In this document: positions 9,701 to 17,892 of the stretch, piece after piece
Layout of the letters: each line of letters begins with the position of its first letter
How positions within the stretch are numbered: position 1 is the first letter of the stretch
From: an uncultured Verrucomicrobiota bacterium
Lineage (GTDB): Bacteria > Verrucomicrobiota > Kiritimatiellia > CAIVKH01
NCBI GenBank assembly: GCA_937872895.1
Contig: CALMUP010000023.1
Location: 62,001 to 126,000 of the forward strand
Reading direction: 5' to 3'
Length of the DNA: 64,000 nt
Notes under the pieces: generated by a model
What the model was told of the DNA's origin: nothing
Database searches by the model: none
The model's input: only the letters and a program-made list of their open reading frames with translations
Program-made: the position numbers and the translations under genes

Positions 9701-12156
9701 CTGACCATGACGCTGAAGTCGGAGAAGTAGGAGACGTCGAGGCGGTAGCTGGTCGCGCCGGTCGAGGCATCCCAATTCGCGGTGAAGCCGAGGAAGTTGC
9801 GGGAGGTTTCGGCGCTGACATTGGGCGCATCCGGGATGGTCGTGGCATTGGCGCTGGAGCCGGCCGAGTAGAAGTGACCGTTCACGTTGTCATAGGAAAA
9901 CGCGCGGTAGTAGTACACGGTGCCGCCGCTCAGGCCGGTATCGGTCTGCGGCGAGGTCGACCCATTGTACACCACGGTGCCGCCGGCGAAGGCCTGGCCG
10001 ACGGAGGGCGGTGCGCCCGACGGGGTGGTGAAGGAGCCGCTGGTGTTGCGCACGATGACCACCGGCTTGCTCTGGGCGCTCAAGGTGAAGGTCAGGGTGA
10101 TCGAGCTGCTGCTGGCTGCGGCGGCGCTGAAGGCGGCGGGATTGTTCGGGGCGGTGCCGGTGCCGGTGACCGCCTTGTTCTCGGTCGCGGCGGAGGCGTG
10201 GGTATGGGCGATGTCCGCCGAGAAAGCGGCGACGTTGTTCGGGACGAAGCGGGCGTAGATCGTGGTGTCGCTCACCGTGCCGGCGGTTGGGGTCAGGTTG
10301 ACCGAGGAGCCGAAGCCGGAGCCGCTGGTCGTCGAGACCTGGAAGCCGGAGGGCGCGGTGATGACGATCGGATCGGAGCCGAGGTTGATGCCGGAGACGG
10401 TGTAGGACTGCTCCGACGAGGTCGTGTTCACGACCTGGTTGCCGAAGGCCAGCGTTCCGGGTGCCACGGTGATGGTGGGCGTGTTGGCATAGACGGTAAA
10501 ACTGTAGGTGTTGACACTGGTTTCCTGGTCGGCGGCGCCACGGTCGATGTCATAATTGCGGTTCGTCACGTACAAGGTGTAGGAGCCGACAGTCTGGACC
10601 GAACCGGCGGCAATGGTCGCCGTGAGGGTGCCGTTTCCGCCGTTGGCAAAGCTCGGGGAGAGGGTGCCGGTGGTGATGGCCACGCCGCCACGGGCCAGGC
10701 CGTACCGGCTGGCGGTGCCGGCTTCCACGCCGCTTTCCGGATCGTTCACGCTCATCGACAGCGCCAAGCCGGAGGCGAGGTCGGTGTTCAGGTAATTGGC
10801 GCCGGAGAGGGTGATGGCGTTGCCAGTCACGCTGGAGAGAACCGGGCCGGTGGTGTCGTCATCGGTGACGGTAAAGGTGGCGACCTGGGAGTCCACCAGC
10901 GCGGAACGGTCGTTGGCGGCGGTGGTCGGGTCCTCGTCGTTGTCGGTGGCCGACACCCGGATCTTGTAGGTGCCGAGGTCGATCGAGGTGCCGGCGGCGA
11001 TGGCGGGGGCGGCGGCGGAGACGGTGCCGTTGTCACCGTCGGCGGGACGGGTGGTGAAAAGTTGGTTCGCCGCCAATTCGGTATTCGCGTTGTTCAGGAT
11101 GTCGAAGTTGGGCGAGAAGTTGTCCGTCGTGACGGTGGCCCCGTTGTTGTTGATGCCGCTTCCGGCATCGGTCAGGGTGCCGCTGATTGTATAACCGCCG
11201 GCCACGATCTGGCCGTCGGTCTGGTTCGCCACCGAGAAGGCGCTGGCCACCGGGGCGGCGGTGTCGTCGTCGGTGATGGAGAGGGTGACGACGGTGGATT
11301 TGTTGATCGCGATCACATCGAAATTCAACAGGCCCCCGGTGGAGGCCGAAACCGTGCTGGTCGCGGAAGGACCGGTCAGGGCCAGCAACCAGTTGATGGT
11401 ATCACCTTCACGCAGGACCGGTGCCGAGGAGGAGAGCGGAATGCTGATGGAGTCGTTCGCGGCGATGGCGGTGTCCTGCACAAAGTACTTGGTGCCGGAG
11501 TTTGCCGAGGTCCACCACTGGTACCACAACTCCTCATTGGACCCGCTGTTTTCGGCCGTCGATGATGTTTGCAAGGTGATGGTGTTGCCCGACCGGGTGG
11601 TGGAGAGGCCGGTCGCATTGCCGTCCGGCGTCGTGACGAGCGCGGCGCTGTGATTGATCTCGGTCAACGCGAAGTTGATGACGTCATTACCGGGCGCCGG
11701 ATCAAGGGTCGTGCCACTGTCCGTGATATTGAAGATGTAGCGCTTGGAGGTCTCGATCGAGCTCACCCCGAAATTACCGGGATTGCCCCAGCCATAGGCA
11801 CTGCCGCCAATGTCCATGTCACCACGGATGATCACATCGTTGTTCGGCGAAAAGGTCGGATTGCCATAAAACGAAAACACCCGCGTGCGGCTGTTCCACT
11901 CAAAGCCCACCCACGCCGTGCTCGTTCCCGTGCCCACACCACGCCACTGGTAACGGATGTTGCCATTGGTGGTGGGGTTTACGGTTGAGGCGAAATTGAG
12001 GTTTCCGTTCACTACGCCGTTGTCCACGTTCACCGGCCCATAAAGAGACCCGCTGTACTGCGCGAAGGAGGAGGTGCCCGTAACCAGCAGAACCCCCAGC
12101 GTCGCCAACCCCGTCAGAATCGAACGTTGAAACGTACCCATACCCAACCTCATCAT
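6736..12156 (-). CDS. Giant secreted FN3-repeat protein with a distinct C-terminal domain
   Basis: An 1,806-aa product from ATG 12156, which gives MMRLGMGTFQRS and a signal peptide ending SSFAQ; ATG 12141 with AGG upstream is an alternative, and the frame extends to 12285 without signal character. From the N-terminus: an ~170-aa beta domain, cadherin/Calx-like units (residues ~300-600), a choice-of-anchor-D-like domain (~600-700), then a series of FN3 domains with YYYRVRAVN strands. A three-part module is duplicated (see the repeat entry). The last ~200 residues (from about 1,610, after a PSGYSMLSAP strand) form a separate non-FN3 domain, possibly an anchoring or sorting domain; no PEP-CTERM tail is present. 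The gene is followed after 13 bp by the PEP-CTERM protein, suggesting that the two are surface partners. Confidence 0.87.
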   Translation of the reverse strand: MMRLGMGTFQRSILTGLATLGVLLVTGTSSFAQYSGSLYGPVNVDNGVVNGNLNFASTVNPTTNGNIRYQWRGVGTGTSTAWVGFEWNSRTRVFSFYGNPTFSPNNDVIIRGDMDIGGSAYGWGNPGNFGVSSIETSKRYIFNITDSGTTLDPAPGNDVINFALTEINHSAALVTTPDGNATGLSTTRSGNTITLQTSSTAENSGSNEELWYQWWTSANSGTKYFVQDTAIAANDSISIPLSSSAPVLREGDTINWLLALTGPSATSTVSASTGGLLNFDVIAINKSTVVTLSITDDDTAAPVASAFSVANQTDGQIVAGGYTISGTLTDAGSGINNNGATVTTDNFSPNFDILNNANTELAANQLFTTRPADGDNGTVSAAAPAIAAGTSIDLGTYKIRVSATDNDEDPTTAANDRSALVDSQVATFTVTDDDTTGPVLSSVTGNAITLSGANYLNTDLASGLALSMSVNDPESGVEAGTASRYGLARGGVAITTGTLSPSFANGGNGTLTATIAAGSVQTVGSYTLYVTNRNYDIDRGAADQETSVNTYSFTVYANTPTITVAPGTLAFGNQVVNTTSSEQSYTVSGINLGSDPIVITAPSGFQVSTTSGSGFGSSVNLTPTAGTVSDTTIYARFVPNNVAAFSADIAHTHASAATENKAVTGTGTAPNNPAAFSAAAASSSSITLTFTLSAQSKPVVIVRNTSGSFTTPSGAPPSVGQAFAGGTVVYNGSTSPQTDTGLSGGTVYYYRAFSYDNVNGHFYSAGSSANATTIPDAPNVSAETSRNFLGFTANWDASTGATSYRLDVSYFSDFSVMVSGYNNLTVNGTSQAVTVPRSALYFYRVRAVNASGTSGNSATRDARTSIAQGVNGGGSSPTATVVAPSTLYVGDNGSFSVRTWGDVEGNWAKWRVVIDTDDNIYNGGLRGNWTDNFSNSELKTQTSPRFTSAGTWYWGMQVDYGSPYGTNFWMVRDLAAWANLQFVGTNVNLTVTVQPLGDPTGVSAVQDGPLPAERIDLAWTKWIGRNVMIVRSLDNVFTAPTPGQAYTVGNTIGGDTVIYNGSGTSFEDTGLTANTTYYYRFYSENFSYYSAGADASQTTASAPEPDAPVATAATSVGRTSFTANWNASVGATSYRIDVSRNASFTDLVVSDHNPGNVTSYAVSGFGTGHYYYRVRAVNGGGTSDNSNVIEIGTQTAQARNTGGAGSPQLSPATIYVGDTATFGLDSDATLPVNNFGRARVWVHTTGSLLSGTPSSWSSFVNTINRTVTRQMTSAGTFFYGIQLDYGMPPYSNNFWYVRSSASYYDMHYNPTGVTLQVTVNALQNPTSPNATVAGQTQVNLSWAKWEGRDVMVVRSTGSIGTPTPGVVYSAGQSIPGGGTVVYKAGGTSFNDTGLTPSTTYNYRFYSENFGYYSAGQTVSATTDGDVPVAPVATAASSVQPTSFTANWNASVGATSYRLDVSTVNNFSSFVGSYNNLNVGGVTTYSVTGLTGGQTYYYRVRAVNGAGASDNSGTITVVTPATATVEIQSIDPTGPASGNLNFTATVGATYDVYYSDNSGTTWTPLTTVTAQNSTETLAVSENDHRLFKVVVAGANVTSSPSTPHAVVERSVPSGYSMLSAPVDYADLSLSGTFGDELKAGLANGSKLYFVEANGSMTTITLSGGDWSPNYTPAAGQGFFIENLGASYTPRFSGPVGNSGTTTITVNGDAGGRWNILGLSQGKTRTFAQTFPNGNSAVYNGTPPTANWNQNSADVIAIDVGGGVFRRIFRAGDGTWRDASTLAAPNFTFPPGAAVYYQRRGSNMNISF
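7581..9500 (-). repeat. Duplicated protein module inside the FN3 giant
   Basis: Two copies of a ~320-residue module lie in tandem (protein residues ~885-1205 and ~1210-1525). Each holds a domain starting with xYVGDxxxF, an FN3 domain with the strand RNVMIVRS or RDVMVVRS, and a second FN3 beginning TSFTANWNASVGATSYR. A third, incomplete copy without the YVGD domain precedes them (VVIVRN strand). The copies differ at many positions, so the duplication is not recent. Confidence 0.75.
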
Positions 12157-12285
12157 GATTTGTTTCAAACCCCTGGTCCCATCGCGCAGGTAGTTCCTCC
12201 TGCATCGCGGAAAGGACCACTCAACATCACGAACACACGAATCCCCGAAAACGATTAACCGGGTTATCATTACCCCGAGGCGCAA

Positions 12286-12662
12286 CGGAAATCAACAGGA
12301 TTAAAACACGAAACTCACGTTTTTTTCGTCAAACGATTTAGCCGTTTCGGGCCGATATCCCTGATCTTTTACGCATAAGCGCGCGTCCATCGCGCCCGAC
12401 AACCAGCGTCCAGTAAAGGGGTTCACGGTCTTGTGCCGAACACCAATCGCTCGGCCAGTTCGGAAGAATCGCGTGGTGGGACCCACGGCAACCACCCACC
12501 ATCGTTGAAGCGGTTCAACGGTCGGGCCGGCTACCTGTACGAGGGGAGGACGGCTGCGCGTGTGGGACGAAGAGGAAGCGTGGTAATCCCGCGACCCCAG
12601 GAGCCGGAATCTACATACGATCAGCCGGGAGCGCCTGAATACATAACATTGCTGACACCGTT
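12286..12662. other. Intergenic stretch without a convincing gene
   Basis: Short open frames cross this stretch on both strands, but none shows a start signal, family motif or normal composition for the region. It lies upstream of the FN3 giant and left of the repeat-flanked ATPase segment, so it may hold the far upstream region of one and debris from the event that formed the other. I see no RNA gene here. Confidence 0.5.
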
Positions 12663-12801
12663 GGGACAGGGAATGCGCGGGGGCACATGCTCCAGGACGC
12701 CATCCCTATCTAGAAGCGATCGCGATGGCGACAGGTCAGGACGAAACCGGAGATTCCGGGGTGATCACTCCGGGATATAGTCCGCCCGGGTGCCGAGGTA
12801 G
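12663..12801. repeat. Left copy of a 139-bp direct repeat flanking the ATPase gene
   Basis: Aligned without gaps to 14090-14228, I count 124 of 139 identical positions. The right end carries, on the minus strand, a diverged version of the last codons of the GDSL/TPR gene (YLGTRADYIPE then TGA), although no such gene exists here. This copy is therefore a remnant of, or was copied from, the 3' end of that gene or a paralogue. Confidence 0.85.
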
Positions 12802-12868
12802 AGAGGTAGGACTGGGCATGGGGGCTGGCAAGATGGTTAAGAGGGACATAGCATGACGGATTCTGCAC

Positions 12869-12902
12869 TTGCCAGCATCATTTATGCATGCATAATATTA
12901 TC
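12869..12902 (+). promoter_or_regulatory. Promoter with overlapping palindromes before the ATPase gene
   Basis: TTGCCA (12869-12874), 16-bp spacer, CATAAT (12891-12896), then 6 nt to ATG 12903. Two perfect palindromes cover the -10 region: TTATGCATGCATAA (12882-12895) and ATAATATTAT (12892-12901). They could be an operator for a repressor, perhaps for self-control. There is no ribosome-binding site, so the transcript would be leaderless. Confidence 0.6.
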
Positions 12903-14075
12903 ATGAATCACAATATACATGGTTACATCAGGCGTGATCTGGAGGTTGCGGCTAGAAGCCGGCTGGCCGATAATCCTGCCCTCGCCTTGCTGGGGCCGCG
13001 TCAGTGTGGCAAATCGACCCTCGCTCGTCATCTCTTGGTGGACTTTCCGGAAGCCGTTTACATTGACGCGGAACTTCCATCGGACCGGAATAAACTGCGT
13101 GATCCAGAGGCTTTCTTAAGGCTGTACCGAGGCCGGTTGGTTTGTATTGACGAAGTGCAACGCATTCCCGACTTATTCCCGGTACTGCGCAGCCTGATTG
13201 ATCAATCCGGAACGAACGGGCAATTTCTCATTCTTGGTTCGGCTTCGCGTGATTTGATCCGGCAAAGCTCGGAGTCGCTGGCCGGACGCATTGCTTATCT
13301 GCAGCTGACGCCGTTTTCCGTTACGGAAGTGGCCGACCAACCAACGCGTTGGCTTCAGGGCGGATTTCCCCGAAGCTTTTTTGCCTCGCCCGATGCCAGT
13401 TTTTCCTGGCGGATTGATTTCATCCGGTCCTTTCTGGAGCGGGACATTCCCATGCTCCATATCGGGATCCCCCCGGAATCGGTTGGCCGATTGCTAACCA
13501 TGTGCGCGCACCATCACGGGCAATTGCTCAACCTGGAAAAATTGGCCGGATCGATGGGCGTGCATGCCGGCACCATCCGGAATTATCTGGATCTGCTCTG
13601 CGGAGCCTTCATGATGCGGCGGCTTCCGCCGTTTATGGCCAACGTGAAAAAGCGACTGGTCAAATCACCCAAAATCTACCTTCGCGACTCCGGCATTCTT
13701 CACGCCCTGTTGAATATCACGACCATGGACGACCTCTTTGCCCACCCCATCTATGGCGACTCCTGGGAGGGCTTGGTGATCGAGCACATCCTGGCCATGA
13801 ACCAGGACGGAATGGATGCGGGCTTCTATCGGACATCCAACGGCGCGGAAATGGACCTGGTCGTGCAAGTCGGCGCAACCAGAATTGGCATTGAATGCAA
13901 GGCTTCGTCCGCCCCGTCGGTTTCCCGGGGATTCTGGAATGCCATGGACGATCTTCAATTGACCGAGGCCTTCATCGTGGCCCCGGTGGATTCTTCCTAC
14001 CCTTATGGAGATCGCGCAACGGTATGCCCCCTCGTTGATTGCCTTGAGCGCATACGATCCTTCACGCGCATGTAG
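12903..14075 (+). CDS. AAA-family ATPase with DUF4143 C-terminal domain
   Basis: A 390-aa protein of the AAA_14/DUF4143 family. Walker A is GPRQCGKST (31-39), Walker B is LVCIDE (79-84), and a sensor-like GSASRDL follows. The C-terminal half carries the DUF4143 signature region, including an IGIECKASS-type strand like the restriction-endonuclease-fold cores often seen there. The start at ATG 12903 is preferred because the upstream ATG 12888 lies inside the promoter palindrome. Family members are abundant, patchily distributed, and of uncertain role (proposed DNA-associated or toxin-antitoxin-like functions). The gene appears less GC-rich than its neighbours and sits between 139-bp direct repeats, so it looks like an acquired cassette. 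Confidence 0.88.
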   Translation: MNHNIHGYIRRDLEVAARSRLADNPALALLGPRQCGKSTLARHLLVDFPEAVYIDAELPSDRNKLRDPEAFLRLYRGRLVCIDEVQRIPDLFPVLRSLIDQSGTNGQFLILGSASRDLIRQSSESLAGRIAYLQLTPFSVTEVADQPTRWLQGGFPRSFFASPDASFSWRIDFIRSFLERDIPMLHIGIPPESVGRLLTMCAHHHGQLLNLEKLAGSMGVHAGTIRNYLDLLCGAFMMRRLPPFMANVKKRLVKSPKIYLRDSGILHALLNITTMDDLFAHPIYGDSWEGLVIEHILAMNQDGMDAGFYRTSNGAEMDLVVQVGATRIGIECKASSAPSVSRGFWNAMDDLQLTEAFIVAPVDSSYPYGDRATVCPLVDCLERIRSFTRM

Positions 14076-14089
14076 ATGGGACGTTGATG

Positions 14090-14228
14090 GGGACAGGGAA
14101 TGCGCGGGGGTATATGCTCCTGGTCGCTGTCCCTATCCAAAAGCGATCGCGATGGCGACAGGCCAGGACGGAACCGGTGTTTCCGGGGTGATCACTCCGG
14201 GATGTAGTCCGCCCTGGCGCCGAGGTAG
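14090..14228. repeat. Right copy of the 139-bp direct repeat, with a hairpin
   Basis: Matches 12663-12801 at 124 of 139 positions without gaps. Positions 14192-14228 are the real 3' end of the GDSL/TPR gene (YLGARADYIPE then TGA). Inside this copy GGGACAG (14090-14096) and CTGTCCC (14127-14133) form perfect arms, with further partial pairing outside them. The hairpin sits after the ATPase stop (14075) and past the GDSL/TPR stop, so it could serve as a shared terminator. In the left copy the second arm is mutated. Confidence 0.8.
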
Positions 14229-16693
14229 GGTTTTCCGTCGCGGTAGGTGGCGGCGCGCTGCTGAATCGGTGTGCGGAAGGCGACGGGAACCTGGTCGGTT
14301 TGGATGCGCTCGATGAGGGCGAGTGCCTCCGGCAGCCGGTCGTTCGCGGCGGCAACGGCGGCCTGGACATCGAGGTTCATCCAGGTTTCTTCCCCGCCCT
14401 CCGTGAGCGATGCGGCGAGTTGCTGCGCGCGCGCCGGATCGCGCACCGCGTCGTCCGGATGCGTGGCGAGCAACCATGCGAGGTTGCGCCGCCATGCCGG
14501 GTAATCCGGCGCGAGCTCAACCGCCCGCCGCAGAAAGGGAACTGCGCGCACGGGTTGGTCGTTCTTCATCCACCATTGACCGGCGAGGTGTTGTGCCGTG
14601 GCATCGGTCGGTGACAACCGGGCGACCCGCTCCTGCAAGGCGGCGGCATCGGCTATCCGTTGCCCGGCGCGCGCCACGGCGATGGCGTCGTTGAGTGTCG
14701 CGACATCGAGCGGCTGGATTTCCAACGCCCGTTCAAGGCAACGCCGCGCCTCGGCGAGTTTGCGCTCCCGAAGATAGGCGACGCCGAGCGAGGACAGGGT
14801 CAGTGCGTTATCGGGATCCAGGGACGAGGCCTTCTCGAGGGCGGCGAGGCCTTCCGCAGTGTCGCCGGCCTCGAACAGTGCGCGGCCGAGGTTGGCCCAC
14901 GCCACCGCGTCCTCCGGCTTGCGCTCCACGGCGCGGCGCAGCATGGAAACCGCCTCGCGCTTTTCACCCGCGATCGCCCGACTGGCCCCGAGGTTGACGA
15001 GCACCTCCGGATTCTCCGGATTGATCAACCAGGCGCGGTGGAACATCGGTTGCGCGTAGGCGGGCTGCCCCGCGGCGAGAAGCCGGGCGGCGAAGCTGGC
15101 CCAGATCGCGTCGTCGCGCCAGGCGGCCCAGCGCGCATCGTTGCGGATCATGGCAAACGCCTCTTCCTCGCGGCCGGTCGCGGCCAGCGCGGCGGCCTGG
15201 TCGAGGCGCACATCAGTCATGTGCGGCCACAACGCGGCCGCGCGGGCGAAGGCTTCCGCCGCGCGATCCGGTCGCTGGTCGGCCAGATCGTGTTTCGCCC
15301 GCAGCCTCCACAGCTCGGCATCACGGTCGCCTCGCGCAGCAAGGGCGGCTTCCAGCACCCGCGCCTCGGCATCCGGGGAGGCCAACCGCAACGCCAGCTC
15401 GGAGGCAAGGAGGCGATCGACCCAGCGTTGCTCCACCTCGTGGCGGTCGATCTGTCCGGCAAACGGCGGACGCAACCGCCGGGCGAACATCTCGTACAGG
15501 GCTTCGCGTTCGCTGAAGGCGCTCCAGGCGAGACGCTCGGCGACCGCGTCGCGGGCGAGGCTGGCCTTCGAACCGGTCAGCGCGTCGGCAAACGCGCGGG
15601 CGAGCAGGTCCTGAGCCTCGAAGGTGAGGTGCACATGGTCATAGAACTGGGCTTCCCCGGGGAGTTCATTCGTGGACGCGGCGGCGATAACCGCTTCGCT
15701 GTCGACGAGGCGAACCGGATGACGGGAGGCCGCATCGCGAATCGCGGCGTTGATCGCGGCATCGGCGCGAAAGCGCAGTGGATCGCGCTCCATCGCCTCG
15801 CGGTACAGCGACCGCGCCGCCGGGATGTCGCCGGCGTACTCGGCCTGTTGGGCGGCGAGGAAGGCGCGCACGGATGGATGGTCCGACGTCGCCGCCCCGA
15901 GCGGCGAGCAGTCGCGCAGGTTCACCGCGACGGTGCTGAGGATGACCGGGATGGCGCGGTCGGTGAACGGCACGAGGATGGCGTCGAGGTTTTGCCGGAA
16001 TACTGCTCGCATGGTGGAGAGCCGCGGATCATCCGCCTCGATCCGGCGGTCGAGGAACATCTCCATGCCCTGCCACACCCGCGGCCGGTTCCGCATCCGC
16101 CCGGCCAGATCGGCCAGCCATTGACCGAGGTAGGTGCTTCGCGCCGCGATGGCCAGACGGATCAGCGCCGGATGTTCGGCCACCGCCGTGAACATGGTGC
16201 CGGGACCGAAGGGTCCGACCACCTCGTTATTGCCCATGTAGATGACCACGGCATCGGGTTCGAGGCGGGCGACCTCGGCGGCGATGCCACGGATGACGTG
16301 GGCATTGATGGCGGTGATCGCGGCGTTGACGACGCGGACGCGGCGGTCCGGCATGCGCTCCTGCAGCAGCACCTCGAGGATACGGGCCATGCCGTATTCC
16401 GGAATCGGATCGCCCTGGGCGGCCGATTCACCGAGCAGGAACACGCGGAATTCATCAGCCGGCTTCGGCACCGGGAATGCCGCCGGCCACGGGTCCCGCT
16501 CCAACGGTGCGCCGAAGAACGGGCGGGTGTAGTGCGGGTTCTGGGTGGCGAGCTGCACACCGTCCCACGATGCAACCGGGTACAGGCGCGGGGAGACCCC
16601 CCACCCGGCCACACGCAACCCGGATTCGATCAACAGCAGCAGGCCCACCGGGACCAGCAGGGCGAGCAACAGTCGCTTGAGCAACACCTTCAT
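14192..16693 (-). CDS. Membrane-anchored SGNH/GDSL-like hydrolase with TPR repeats
   Basis: An 833-aa protein. The N-terminus MKVLLKRLLLALLVP plus a leucine-rich stretch is a signal anchor. Residues ~80-380 form an SGNH-hydrolase fold: FLLGES places the nucleophile Ser at 90 in the GDSL position, YMGNNE (153-158) supplies the block III Asn, and DHVHLTFEAQ near 350 gives the catalytic Asp-His pair. The rest is tetratricopeptide repeats. Similar GDSL/TPR proteins are usually annotated as hypothetical acyl- or deacylating esterases of the cell envelope; the substrate is unknown. ATG 16693 is chosen because a promoter lies directly upstream and the extension to 16768 has no signal character. Its 3' end is duplicated at 12765-12801. 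Confidence 0.83.
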   Translation of the reverse strand: MKVLLKRLLLALLVPVGLLLLIESGLRVAGWGVSPRLYPVASWDGVQLATQNPHYTRPFFGAPLERDPWPAAFPVPKPADEFRVFLLGESAAQGDPIPEYGMARILEVLLQERMPDRRVRVVNAAITAINAHVIRGIAAEVARLEPDAVVIYMGNNEVVGPFGPGTMFTAVAEHPALIRLAIAARSTYLGQWLADLAGRMRNRPRVWQGMEMFLDRRIEADDPRLSTMRAVFRQNLDAILVPFTDRAIPVILSTVAVNLRDCSPLGAATSDHPSVRAFLAAQQAEYAGDIPAARSLYREAMERDPLRFRADAAINAAIRDAASRHPVRLVDSEAVIAAASTNELPGEAQFYDHVHLTFEAQDLLARAFADALTGSKASLARDAVAERLAWSAFSEREALYEMFARRLRPPFAGQIDRHEVEQRWVDRLLASELALRLASPDAEARVLEAALAARGDRDAELWRLRAKHDLADQRPDRAAEAFARAAALWPHMTDVRLDQAAALAATGREEEAFAMIRNDARWAAWRDDAIWASFAARLLAAGQPAYAQPMFHRAWLINPENPEVLVNLGASRAIAGEKREAVSMLRRAVERKPEDAVAWANLGRALFEAGDTAEGLAALEKASSLDPDNALTLSSLGVAYLRERKLAEARRCLERALEIQPLDVATLNDAIAVARAGQRIADAAALQERVARLSPTDATAQHLAGQWWMKNDQPVRAVPFLRRAVELAPDYPAWRRNLAWLLATHPDDAVRDPARAQQLAASLTEGGEETWMNLDVQAAVAAANDRLPEALALIERIQTDQVPVAFRTPIQQRAATYRDGKPYLGARADYIPE

Positions 16694-16702
16694 CGCGGAT
16701 TC

Positions 16703-16732
16703 ACTATACGGGCAGATCCAGACTTCTGGCAA
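16703..16732 (-). promoter_or_regulatory. Promoter of the GDSL/TPR gene
   Basis: On the minus strand, TTGCCA (16732-16727), 18-bp spacer, TATAGT (16708-16703), then 9 nt to ATG 16693. No ribosome-binding site is seen. Confidence 0.6.
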
Positions 16733-16805
16733 CGCCACGCCGGGACGGCCGTCGGCGAGTCGGCACACCGCACGGGCACCCGCCTGGCAATCCGGACGCG
16801 GGCAC

Positions 16806-17888
16806 TTAGATCACACCGGGTATGAACCGCCAGCGGACCCGGCGGCAATACGCCTCGTAGTCGCCGTCGACCGACCGCAAATGCGCCTCTTCGGTCAGCG
16901 CCCGCATCACATACAGGCAGTTCCACGCCGCGATGCTGCTGACGGCAAACACGAAGGCGGCGAATGACCGTTCCCAGGCCAGCCCCAGCGCCGGCAACGA
17001 GCCCAGCCACCAGGCGAGGTTTTTTGCGACGTAGGCGGGATGGCGCACGAACCGGTACGGTCCGCGGTCCACGATCCCGCGGTGGGTCAGGTTGCTGGCC
17101 TTGAGGTTCAGCGCAACCGAGGCCGAGGTGAACAGCGCCATCAACCCCAGCATCACGCCATTCACCGCGAGGTGCACGACCGGCGAGGCAAACTGGGGAA
17201 AGTCCGCGACACTGCCGCCCAGCAACCGGGCCGACACCTGGTTGAACGGCGGATAACAGGCCAGCACGACCACCCACCCCAGCAGGGTTGGATCCACCGA
17301 TCGGATGCCGTTCTTCAACGAGGGGTGCTCGACCAGGTAACCGGTCGTGTAGAAGAACACGTCGAGAAACAGGATCAACTGGAACAGGAACCAGAAGCCA
17401 TAGGCATTGAACAACGGGAGAAAATGATCGGGCAGGTCGGAAGCGAACGCGAGCAGGTAGCCGGCATTCCTGGCCATGTTGCTGGAGAACTCGAACAACG
17501 AGAGCAGCATCAGCGGGGCGAAGAACCCCTTGAGCAGCATCGCGAGCAGACCGAGCCGTTCGTCGCGGGGCAGCGGGGCGCGGGAACCGCCGGACAACTG
17601 CGCGGCCAGGCGGAACAGCCCGCGCATGGCGGCGACGGACTTCGCGACACCGGGCGCCTGCTCAGCCAGGTAGAAGACCAGCAGGGACGCGACGTAGCCG
17701 GCATAGATGCCGGTCAGGAAATCCTGACCGGAGAGGCCTGCGAACTCGTTCGTGAAGGCGCGCAAACCGGCGGTGTGCGGCGAGAAGCGATAGGCCAGGA
17801 AGGAGGCGGTGGCAAAGGCGGCGGAGGCGGCGAAGTTCGCCACGCGTTGACGTCCCGGAGCGCCGGGTTCGGTGCCGGTTTCCCCCAT
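16806..17888 (-). CDS. Multi-pass membrane protein with isoprenylcysteine methyltransferase-like C-terminus
   Basis: A 360-aa integral membrane protein with several hydrophobic spans. The C-terminal part carries the ICMT/PEMT-type signature: RGPYRFVRHPAYVAKN, a following membrane hairpin, and a late acidic/Tyr segment (DGDYEAYCRRVRWRFIPG). This family transfers a methyl group from S-adenosylmethionine to lipid-soluble thiols or amines, with the active site at the membrane face. Bacterial members act on varied and mostly unknown substrates. The N-terminal ~180 residues are longer than in short family members. The start is 5 bp after the Skp-like stop, so it is the last gene of the rmuC-Skp-ICMT operon. 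Confidence 0.78.
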   Translation of the reverse strand: MGETGTEPGAPGRQRVANFAASAAFATASFLAYRFSPHTAGLRAFTNEFAGLSGQDFLTGIYAGYVASLLVFYLAEQAPGVAKSVAAMRGLFRLAAQLSGGSRAPLPRDERLGLLAMLLKGFFAPLMLLSLFEFSSNMARNAGYLLAFASDLPDHFLPLFNAYGFWFLFQLILFLDVFFYTTGYLVEHPSLKNGIRSVDPTLLGWVVVLACYPPFNQVSARLLGGSVADFPQFASPVVHLAVNGVMLGLMALFTSASVALNLKASNLTHRGIVDRGPYRFVRHPAYVAKNLAWWLGSLPALGLAWERSFAAFVFAVSSIAAWNCLYVMRALTEEAHLRSVDGDYEAYCRRVRWRFIPGVI

Positions 17889-17892
17889 GTCG

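Noticed and set aside
6712-11565. Plus-strand open frame of about 1,600 codons opposite the FN3 giant
   Set aside because: Same effect: low-complexity Gly/Arg/Val composition and no start signal, while the minus strand has a signal peptide and repeated FN3 domains.
12433-12780. A 115-codon plus-strand frame before the ATPase
   Set aside because: Crosses the direct repeat, Arg/Gly/Ser-rich, no start signal and no family motif.
12888-12902. ATG 12888 as the ATPase start
   Set aside because: It lies inside the palindrome and -10 box; ATG 12903 has the expected 6-nt distance from the promoter.
14660-16825. Plus-strand open frame of about 720 codons opposite the GDSL/TPR gene
   Set aside because: Antisense shadow; the minus strand has SGNH motifs, TPRs and a promoter.
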